Shown one piece after another: positions 1 through 5,177 of a stretch of DNA of 6,011 nt. The position numbers were made by a program, and so were the translations under genes. The stretch lies in contig JAMWCO010000097.1 of NCBI GenBank assembly GCA_023818785.1, positions 1 to 6,011 on the forward strand, read 5' to 3'. How positions within the stretch are numbered: the first letter of the stretch is position 1; each line of letters begins with the position of its first letter. The stretch is from Candidatus Omnitrophota bacterium. Its GTDB lineage: Bacteria; Ratteibacteria; UBA8468; B48-G9; JAFGKM01. The notes under the pieces were generated by a model. It saw nothing but the letters and a program-made list of their open reading frames with translations, ran no database searches and was not told the DNA's origin.

Positions 1-700
1 TCTCATTATCAACATTTCCACAAAAAAATGTCCTTGTTAAATCACTTTTATAGCCAAAAAAATCTGCTCCTATATCTATTACTATTACTTCACCATTTTT
101 TATTTCTTTATTTTTTGATTTATGATGAGGATAAGAAGAGTGAACTCCTGATGCTACTATTGGCTCAAATGCCTCTTTTCTTGCACCATTTTTTATAAGT
201 TGATATTTTATTTCTGCAACAATGTCAAGTTCATTGATTCCTTCTTTAATTTGAATTTCTATTTTTTCAAATGTTTTTTCTGTTATCTCTTTCGCCTTTT
301 CTATAAGTTTTATTTCTTCGTCTGTCTTTATCACTCTTAAATCAAGGATAATATCATCTATAGGTAATAATTTTGCTTTAATTTTTTTCTTCAACTCTTT
401 ATATGTTTGATAAGAAATTTCTGTTTTTATAAATCCAATTTTTTTATATTTTGAAAGAAATTTTTCTAATGCTTTGGTATTTATTATTATATATAGGTTT
501 TTAATATTTTTATTATACCCAACATTGTCAAGAGATTCATAAAGATAAAGAGGAGATACTAAAATATATGCATTTTTTCTATCAATCACTAAATAACCTT
601 CAATTTCAAGTAAACCTGTGAGATAAAATATATGTGAAGAATTTTTCGTCATAATCGCATCCAACTTAAATTTTTCTATTCCCTCTCTTACTCTTTCCAT
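1..700 (-). CDS. Xaa-Pro peptidase, M24 family (aminopeptidase P / prolidase-like), partial: 3' end outside window
   Basis: This is a cytosolic metallopeptidase expected to cleave next to proline in peptides. About 233 residues are visible and the rest runs off the window at base 1. The start at 700 gives the usual family opening: an N-terminal creatinase-like domain (residues 1 to about 110) with 'KFKLDAIM' and 'HIFYLTGL' near residues 11-30. It is followed by the linker 'LRVIKTDEEIKLIEKA' and the pita-bread M24 domain. That domain shows 'FEPIVASG' (178-185), the first metal ligand D209 in 'VIDIGAD' and the second D220 in 'SDLTRTF', 11 residues apart as in the family. The later His and Glu ligands lie outside the window. 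Whether it is an aminopeptidase (PepP) or a dipeptidase (PepQ) cannot be decided. The start codon sits three bases after a palindromic repeat, and the gene was probably adjacent to argF before the transposase unit came between them. Confidence 0.9.
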   Translation of the reverse strand, partial: MERVREGIEKFKLDAIMTKNSSHIFYLTGLLEIEGYLVIDRKNAYILVSPLYLYESLDNVGYNKNIKNLYIIINTKALEKFLSKYKKIGFIKTEISYQTYKELKKKIKAKLLPIDDIILDLRVIKTDEEIKLIEKAKEITEKTFEKIEIQIKEGINELDIVAEIKYQLIKNGARKEAFEPIVASGVHSSYPHHKSKNKEIKNGEVIVIDIGADFFGYKSDLTRTFFCGNVDNE

Positions 701-705
701 TCTCC
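701..705 (-). promoter_or_regulatory. Shine-Dalgarno-like GGAGA abutting the peptidase start, half supplied by the palindrome
   Basis: On the minus strand the bases just before the ATG at 700 read GGAGA, with the two G's being the last bases of the palindrome at 704-718. The gap between GGAG and the ATG is only one base, far shorter than the usual 5-9. The start itself is well supported by protein family alignment, so initiation may be weak or depend on translation from upstream. No better in-frame start was found. Confidence 0.5.
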
Positions 706-718
706 GAACCGGGTTCGG
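704..718. repeat. 15-bp palindromic REP-like repeat, copy 1 (right end of transposase unit)
   Basis: The plus strand reads CCGAACCGGGTTCGG: two perfect 7-base arms around a single central G. It can fold as a hairpin with a 6-7 bp stem. It lies between the transposase stop codon (ends 723) and the peptidase start (700), and is the reverse complement of the copies at 1381 and 5150. Its GC content (11 of 15) stands out sharply from the AT-rich surroundings. The plus-strand 5' flank is TCT, as at the other two copies. Confidence 0.9.
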
Positions 719-722
719 TAAT

Positions 723-1364
723 TTATTCAAGGATTAAATTTTTAATTTTTGCAAGTTCCCTTTGATAATCTTTTCTTTCTTCAACAAATTTTTTATAATC
801 CTCAACATTTATTTCTAAAAAATCATTCCATTTACAAATACAATTATTTTTTTTGTTCCCTATATACTCTCTATAAGATGAAAAGTCCCAATCTTCTGGT
901 CTTTCTACAAGATATGCAGTTACTGGATTTAAGTGGATATATCTTGTAAGATGTAAAAGTTGTTCATCTGTCTTAATTAAAACATTCAGAAATCTCCCAG
1001 CCCATAAAGGACCTTTCCTTTTATATTTATTGTTAAAATATAAAGCATAACTTTTTAAAATTTTCTCCATAAAATTTGAAATCCCAAAATCATGTTTTTG
1101 ATAAAGAATAAGATGAATATGTGTTGGCATAATACAGTAAGCCACTATTTCAACAAGCAAACCCTCAGATAAAACTAATTTCTTCTTATCTTGCAAATTT
1201 TGATACACATAAAATTTAATACTTTGTTCAAATTTATAATAATTCAATAACTCTTCCATTCTTAAAAAATCAGTATTACTCTTAAAAATTTTGTATTCTG
1301 CAATACTTTTTGCATAAATATGATAAATTTGTTCATTCACTAATGGATATTTTCTTATTCCCAT
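723..1364 (-). CDS. REP-associated tyrosine transposase (RAYT, Y1/IS200-like HUH family)
   Basis: The gene encodes a 213-residue single-strand DNA transposase/nickase related to IS200/IS605 TnpA (Y1_Tnp domain), which in this family recognises hairpin DNA. The N-terminus has the typical 'KYPLVNEQIYHIYAKSIAEYKIF'-like start (residues 5-27). The metal-binding HUH motif is H82-I83-H84 in 'MPTHIHLIL'. The catalytic tyrosine should be Y106 or Y109 in 'KSYALYFNN'. It is followed by 'RKGPLWAGRF' (116-125) and the family signature 'RYIHLNPV' (141-148) with 'RPEDWDFSSY' (155-164). All key motifs are present and there is no frameshift, so it may be active. The ATG at 1364 has a GGGGG-containing ribosome site at 1369-1373 and overlaps the end of argF by 10 bp, so translation is probably coupled to argF. 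Palindromes lie on both sides. Confidence 0.93.
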   Translation of the reverse strand: MGIRKYPLVNEQIYHIYAKSIAEYKIFKSNTDFLRMEELLNYYKFEQSIKFYVYQNLQDKKKLVLSEGLLVEIVAYCIMPTHIHLILYQKHDFGISNFMEKILKSYALYFNNKYKRKGPLWAGRFLNVLIKTDEQLLHLTRYIHLNPVTAYLVERPEDWDFSSYREYIGNKKNNCICKWNDFLEINVEDYKKFVEERKDYQRELAKIKNLILE

Positions 1365-2296
1365 TCTTCCCCCTTTCTCTCCGAACCCGGTTCGGAAAAA
1401 AGGAAAGCAAGAAGAGATTTTTGGCAGTGAAGCCGATTTTCTGCTTGGTCATAAACAATTGAATTTGGCCCATCTATCACTTCATCAGTTACCTCCTCCC
1501 CTCTATGTGCTGGAAGACAATGCATAAACAAAAAATCCTTCTTTGCTTTTTTTAAAAGTTCCTCATTAACTTGGTATTTTTGAAATATTTTCAATCTTTT
1601 TTCTCTTTCATTATCTTGACCCATACTAACCCAAGTATCTGTATAAATAATATCTGCATCTTCTATAAATTCATATGGATTTGAACTTATTTTTAAAACA
1701 TTTTTATTCCTTAAATTTTTTATAACTCTTTCATCTGGCATATATTCTAAAGGACAAACAACCCTTATCTCTATTCCAAGTAAATCACATCCCTCAATTA
1801 AAGAATTACAGACATTATTTCCATCTCCTATATATGTAATTTTTAAATCTTCAAGTATTTTCTTCTTCTCATAAATTGTAAAAAAATCACATAAAATCTG
1901 AACTGGATGATATAGATCAGTTAAAGCATTTATAACAGGTATTTCAGCATATTTTGCAAACTCTTCTAATTCTTCTTGTGAATAAGTTCTTATTATAATT
2001 CCATCTACATACCTTGAAATGACTTTTGCAGTATCTTTTAGACTTTCTCCTCTTGATATTTGTGTTGACTGTGAAGATAGATAAATTGGGAAACCACCAA
2101 GTTCATAAATTGCAAGTTCAAAAGATATTCTTGTTCTTGTACTTGGTTTATAAAAAAGAAGAGCAATTTCTAAATTTTTAAGATGGTCTGTAAATTTTTT
2201 TTCTTTCTTTAATTTTTTAAAGTTTTTTGTAATGTCAAAAATTTTATATATTTCTTCTTTTTTCAAGTCACTAATTCTTAAAAAATCCCTTTTCAT
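1355..2296 (-). CDS. argF: Ornithine carbamoyltransferase
   Basis: This cytosolic enzyme makes citrulline from ornithine and carbamoyl phosphate in arginine biosynthesis. At 313 residues it has normal length. The carbamoyl-phosphate motif STRTR is at 52-56, 'HPVQILCD' at 130-137, the 'GDGNNVCNSL' segment at 157-166, the ornithine-binding 'DTWVSMG' at 220-226, and the catalytic 'HCLPAHRGEE' at 259-268. The SMG loop and HCLPAHRGE motif separate it from aspartate carbamoyltransferase. The start overlaps the argD stop by 4 bp (ATGA), indicating coupled translation. The natural family end is around 'ENRLHCQKSLLAFLF' (286-300). Residues 301-306 are encoded by the palindromic repeat at 1381-1395 and 307-313 by bases inside the transposase unit, so the last 13 residues appear to be a new tail acquired by insertion. 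The catalytic core is untouched. Confidence 0.96.
   Translation of the reverse strand: MKRDFLRISDLKKEEIYKIFDITKNFKKLKKEKKFTDHLKNLEIALLFYKPSTRTRISFELAIYELGGFPIYLSSQSTQISRGESLKDTAKVISRYVDGIIIRTYSQEELEEFAKYAEIPVINALTDLYHPVQILCDFFTIYEKKKILEDLKITYIGDGNNVCNSLIEGCDLLGIEIRVVCPLEYMPDERVIKNLRNKNVLKISSNPYEFIEDADIIYTDTWVSMGQDNEREKRLKIFQKYQVNEELLKKAKKDFLFMHCLPAHRGEEVTDEVIDGPNSIVYDQAENRLHCQKSLLAFLFSEPGSERKGEEWE
1381..1395. repeat. 15-bp palindromic REP-like repeat, copy 2 (left end of transposase unit, inside argF 3' end)
   Basis: The plus strand reads CCGAACCCGGTTCGG, with 7-base arms around a central C; with one more T/A pair it becomes a 17-bp palindrome. It is the reverse complement of copy 1 and identical to copy 3, with which it shares 21 consecutive bases (TCT before and AAA after). 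It is translated in the argF frame as Ser-Glu-Pro-Gly-Ser-Glu (residues 301-306), so unlike the other two copies it is coding. Confidence 0.92.
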
Positions 2297-3483
2297 TTAA
2301 AACCTGCCTTTTTCAAAGACATTTTTAATATTTCAATACCTTCTTCTATCTCCTCTTTCTTTACATTTATTGCAGGCATTATTCTTATTACATTATTTTG
2401 AGTACAGTTAATTAAAAGTCCATTTTCAAGACATATTTTTACAAGTTGGTCTCCATCTCTATCAAGTTCAATAGCAAGCATAAGTCCAACCCCCTTTACT
2501 TTTTTTATCCATTTAAATTCATTTTTTAATTCTTCAAGGTTTTTTCTTAAGTATTTTCCCATAATTTTTACATTTTCAAGTAAATTTTCTCTCTCAATCG
2601 CTTCAATTACACCAAGACATGCCATACAAGCCAAGGGAGAACCACCAAATGTTGATGCATGAGTTCCTGGTCTCATTAAATCAGCAATTTCTCTTTTTGC
2701 AATCATAGCACCAACTGGAAATCCACCACCAATTGTTTTTGCAAGTGTCATTATATCTGGTTCAATTCCAAAAACCTGATATGCAAAAAATTCACCTGTT
2801 CTCCCAAAACCTGTTTGAACTTCATCAAAGATTAAAAGGATATCTCTTTCTTTACATAAATCTTTAACCTTTCTTAGATACTCTTTATCTATTACATTTA
2901 TTCCTCCTTCTCCCTGAATTAATTCAAGTATTATTGCACACACTTCATCATCTATCTTTTTAACTAAATCTGAAAAATCATTAAATTTTGCATATAAAAA
3001 TCCAACTGGTAATGGTTCAAAAATTTCATTATATTTTCTTTGACCAGTCATTGTAACTGTTGCAAGAGTTCTGCCATGGAATGAGTTTTCCATTGAAATT
3101 ATTTTATATCTACCTTTATCCCTTCCATATAAACGGGAAAGTTTTATTGCTGCTTCATTACTTTCAGCACCACTATTGCAAAAAAAGACCTTACCATCAA
3201 ATGAAATTTCAATAAGTTTTTTCGCTAAGATTGCCTGCCATGGATGATAATAATTGTTTGATAAATGTATTAAGATATCAACTTGCTGTTTAATCTTTTC
3301 AACTACATAATTATTGCAATGACCAAGACCACTTACTGCCCATCCAGGGAAAAAATCAATATATTTCTTCCCATCTATATCCCATAAATAACTCCCCTTG
3401 CCTTTAACAAAAATAACATCTTGTCTTTTATAAGAAGGGATAACATACTCATTATAATTCTTAAAAATCTCTTCTTTATCCAT
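2293..3483 (-). CDS. argD: Acetylornithine aminotransferase (class III PLP-dependent)
   Basis: This enzyme converts N-acetylglutamate semialdehyde to N-acetylornithine using glutamate as amino donor and PLP as cofactor. At 396 residues it is full length. The N-terminal segment 'GKGSYLWDIDGKKYIDFFPGWAV' style region is at 28-50, 'NSGAESNEAAIK' (PLP phosphate binding) at 103-114, 'FHGRT' at 135-139, 'DEVQTGFGRTG' at 220-230 with D220 contacting the PLP ring nitrogen, the Schiff-base lysine K249 in 'LAKTIGGGFPVGA', 'HASTFGG' at 275-281, and 'IRIMPAI' near 366-372. No clear Shine-Dalgarno precedes the ATG, but it overlaps the argB stop by 8 bp, so re-initiation by ribosomes leaving argB is likely. 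The placement between argB and argF supports ArgD over ornithine or GABA aminotransferase; a second role in lysine synthesis is possible. Confidence 0.94.
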   Translation of the reverse strand: MDKEEIFKNYNEYVIPSYKRQDVIFVKGKGSYLWDIDGKKYIDFFPGWAVSGLGHCNNYVVEKIKQQVDILIHLSNNYYHPWQAILAKKLIEISFDGKVFFCNSGAESNEAAIKLSRLYGRDKGRYKIISMENSFHGRTLATVTMTGQRKYNEIFEPLPVGFLYAKFNDFSDLVKKIDDEVCAIILELIQGEGGINVIDKEYLRKVKDLCKERDILLIFDEVQTGFGRTGEFFAYQVFGIEPDIMTLAKTIGGGFPVGAMIAKREIADLMRPGTHASTFGGSPLACMACLGVIEAIERENLLENVKIMGKYLRKNLEELKNEFKWIKKVKGVGLMLAIELDRDGDQLVKICLENGLLINCTQNNVIRIMPAINVKKEEIEEGIEILKMSLKKAGFK

Positions 3484-4354
3484 TTTTTATTATTTCAGAA
3501 CCAACTCCATGCTCAGTTAAAGTCTCAAGCAATAAAGAATGTGGGATATTACCACTTATGATATGAACTTTTTTAACTCCATTCTTTATCCCATTTATAC
3601 CTGCCTTAATTTTTGGTATCATCCCTCCTTTTATAACTTCTTGATTTATTAATTCTTCACATTGAGAGATTGTTAAAATTGAAATTAATGTATCTGGATT
3701 TTCTGGATTCCTCATAATTCCAAGAACATCTGTAATAAAAATCAATTTTTCACTTTTTAAATTTAAAGAAATATTTGCTGCAAAAAGATCTCCATTTATA
3801 TTATATAAATTCTCATCTTCTCCAATAGCAATTGGAGCAGATACAAGAATCTTTTTCTCGTTTAATTTGTTTTCTATATAATCAACATTTACTTTTTTTA
3901 CCTGTCCAACAAATCCAAGGTCAATAACTTCCTCTCCTTTTTGATAATGTATTTTTGATGCAATTACAAATTTTTCTTCTGGAGTAAGTTTATCCGCAGA
4001 AACACCAAATTCATTACTTAATATATCTATCATTTCATCCCTTATTTTAAATAAGACACTCTTTGCGATTTCCAATGTTTCAAAATCTGTAATTCTTAAA
4101 CCATCAACAAATTTTGCTTTTTTCCCTTTTTTTTCTATCTCATCATTTATAAACTTTCCTCCACCACAAACAAGAATAATTTTAATACCAAGAAGAGAAA
4201 GAAAAGCAACATCAAAAAGAATTGTCTCTTTGGCATCCTCAATTTGATAGATACTTCCGCCTATTTTAATCACAAAAACTTTATTTTTAAATTCTTTTAT
4301 ATATTTAAATGATTCAACAAGAACATCGGCTTTTCTTAAAATACTTTCATCCAT
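3476..4354 (-). CDS. argB: Acetylglutamate kinase
   Basis: This amino acid kinase phosphorylates N-acetylglutamate with ATP, the second step of arginine biosynthesis. At 292 residues it has normal length. The ATP-phosphate site is 'VIKIGGS' with K30 and G32-G33. The glycine loop is 'LVCGGGKFINDEIEKKG' (61-77), where a Cys (C63) replaces the His usual before GGG. The acetylglutamate-binding arginine is R87 in 'GLRITD'. The nucleotide/substrate segment is 'NINGD' at 185-189, and the conserved lysine is K248 in 'GGMIPKIKAG'. The C-terminus 'GVKKVHIISGNIPHSLLLETL' region ends in 'EHGVGSEI', as in the family. The N-terminal helix before the kinase core (residues 1-25) is of the type found in hexameric, arginine-inhibited enzymes, so feedback control by arginine is possible but not proven. 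A good ribosome site precedes the ATG. Confidence 0.95.
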   Translation of the reverse strand: MDESILRKADVLVESFKYIKEFKNKVFVIKIGGSIYQIEDAKETILFDVAFLSLLGIKIILVCGGGKFINDEIEKKGKKAKFVDGLRITDFETLEIAKSVLFKIRDEMIDILSNEFGVSADKLTPEEKFVIASKIHYQKGEEVIDLGFVGQVKKVNVDYIENKLNEKKILVSAPIAIGEDENLYNINGDLFAANISLNLKSEKLIFITDVLGIMRNPENPDTLISILTISQCEELINQEVIKGGMIPKIKAGINGIKNGVKKVHIISGNIPHSLLLETLTEHGVGSEIIKNG

Positions 4355-4361
4355 TCTCTTT

Positions 4362-4366
4362 CTCCT
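4362..4366 (-). promoter_or_regulatory. Ribosome binding site of argB
   Basis: The minus strand reads AGGAG seven bases before the ATG at 4354, within an A/G-rich run. It is the clearest Shine-Dalgarno in the window and confirms both the argB start and a standard anti-SD in this organism. It lies in the 18-bp purQ-argB gap, which is too short to hold a promoter. Confidence 0.8.
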
Positions 4367-4372
4367 TTCTAT

Positions 4373-5143
4373 TTAAAGAAAATATTTTACCATATTTTTA
4401 AAAATTTTAAAGGAAGGGGCAAAAATATTCTCTTCTTTTTTTCTTAGAAAATCCGGATAATGATATTTCAAAATTGCTCTCTCAGGATGTGGCATCATAC
4501 CAATTACAAGACCATTTTCATTACATATTCCAGCAATATTTCTTATTGAACCATTTGGATTATATGGATAATTTCTCAATTTTCCTTTTTCATCGCAATA
4601 TCTTAAAATAACTTGTCTATTTCTCTCAATCTCCTCTAAAGTTTTTTTATCCTTTGTTAAAAATTTCCCTTCAGCATGGGCAACAGGCATTCTTATTATA
4701 TCAGGCAAATCAATAAAAAATGGAGAGATACTTTTTTCTACTTTTAAATAAACCCATCTATCTTCAAAATGTCCACTATTATTCCATTCAAGAGTACACT
4801 GCTGATCCTTTCCAAAAGGTAAAATTCCTGATTTTACAAGAACTTGGAATCCATTACATATACCCAAAATTACCTTTTTCTCTTCAATAAATTTTCTTAT
4901 ATCTTCCCATAATTTTATTTTTATTTGGTTTGCAAGAACTTTACCAGCAGCAATATCATCTCCATAGGAAAAACCGCCTGGAATAACTAAAATTTGATAA
5001 TCAGATAATTTTTTTTCTTTCCTTATAATCTGATTTATATGAACTCTTTCTGTATAAGCACCAGAAAGATTAAAAGCCCATTCTGCCTCATAATCACAGT
5101 TTGTTCCTGCAACTCTTAATATAATCACTTTTACTTTTGCCAT
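4373..5143 (-). CDS. purQ: Phosphoribosylformylglycinamidine synthase, glutaminase subunit (long-form PurQ)
   Basis: This class I glutamine amidotransferase supplies ammonia to PurL for making FGAM in purine biosynthesis. At 256 residues it is longer than the roughly 225-residue Bacillus-type PurQ. The N-terminus 'VIILRVAGTNCDYEAEWAF' (6-24) is typical. 'PGGFSYGDDIAAGKVLANQI' spans 55-74, the nucleophile is C96 in 'GICNGFQ', 'PVAHAEGKF' is at 153-161, 'NPNGS' at 195-199, and the remaining triad residues are H219 and E221 in 'MMPHPER'. The extra length lies in the region after the nucleophile ('NNSGHFEDRW', 121-130) and at the C-terminus. The former recalls the glutaminase domain of large fused PurL proteins. 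It follows purL by 34 bp, with a palindromic repeat filling much of that gap and supplying part of the ribosome site. Confidence 0.95.
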   Translation of the reverse strand: MAKVKVIILRVAGTNCDYEAEWAFNLSGAYTERVHINQIIRKEKKLSDYQILVIPGGFSYGDDIAAGKVLANQIKIKLWEDIRKFIEEKKVILGICNGFQVLVKSGILPFGKDQQCTLEWNNSGHFEDRWVYLKVEKSISPFFIDLPDIIRMPVAHAEGKFLTKDKKTLEEIERNRQVILRYCDEKGKLRNYPYNPNGSIRNIAGICNENGLVIGMMPHPERAILKYHYPDFLRKKEENIFAPSFKIFKNMVKYFL

Positions 5144-5147
5144 TTTT

Positions 5148-5151
5148 CTCC
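5148..5151 (-). promoter_or_regulatory. Ribosome binding site of purQ overlapping the palindrome
   Basis: GGAG stands four bases before the purQ ATG at 5143 on the minus strand. Its two leading G's are the last two bases of the palindromic repeat at 5150-5164. A hairpin formed by that repeat in the mRNA would include part of this site, so the repeat could lower or tune purQ translation; this is inference. Confidence 0.6.
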
Positions 5152-5164
5152 GAACCCGGTTCGG
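5150..5164. repeat. 15-bp palindromic REP-like repeat, copy 3 (solo, between purL and purQ)
   Basis: The plus strand reads CCGAACCCGGTTCGG, identical to copy 2 and matching it over 21 bases including TCT and AAA flanks. It lies about 3.75 kb from the transposase unit, with no transposase of its own, as expected of a scattered non-autonomous repeat mobilised in trans. It sits in the 34-bp purL-purQ gap, 6 bases upstream of the purQ start. Confidence 0.92.
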
Positions 5165-5177
5165 AAATTGGGGAAGT

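Larger units (their letters stand above)
704..1395 (-). mobile_element. RAYT transposase unit bounded by inverted REP-like palindromes
   Basis: A 692-bp unit is made of one Y1 transposase gene with a 15-bp palindrome at each end, the two palindromes being in opposite orientation by their central base. It separates argF from the M24 peptidase gene in an otherwise overlapping operon. This arrangement matches what is known of REP-associated tyrosine transposases, which are usually single-copy genes flanked by hairpin repeats related to scattered repeats elsewhere. I assign the palindromes as the boundaries; no target-site duplication is expected for this mechanism and none is obvious. Base composition and codon use resemble the neighbours, so the insertion does not look very recent. 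The true cleavage positions could lie a few bases outside the palindromes. Confidence 0.7.

Noticed and set aside
704..718. Palindrome as a rho-independent terminator
   Set aside because: The stem is only 6-7 bp. On the coding strand it is followed by AGA and a start codon rather than a U-run, and it sits inside an operon; the same holds for the other two copies.
749..949. Plus-strand open frame of 66 codons opposite the transposase gene
   Set aside because: It lies entirely antisense to a well-supported transposase, has no recognisable domain or good ribosome site, and its residues reflect the AT-rich complement.
1355..2296. Aspartate carbamoyltransferase (pyrB) instead of argF
   Set aside because: The ornithine-specific SMG loop and HCLPAHRGEE motif, together with argB-argD neighbours, identify ornithine carbamoyltransferase.
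5150..5164. Palindrome as a repressor operator for the pur or arg genes
   Set aside because: Copies also bracket the transposase, one is coding within argF, and there is no promoter near them, so a mobile REP-like repeat explains them better; a binding role cannot be fully excluded.
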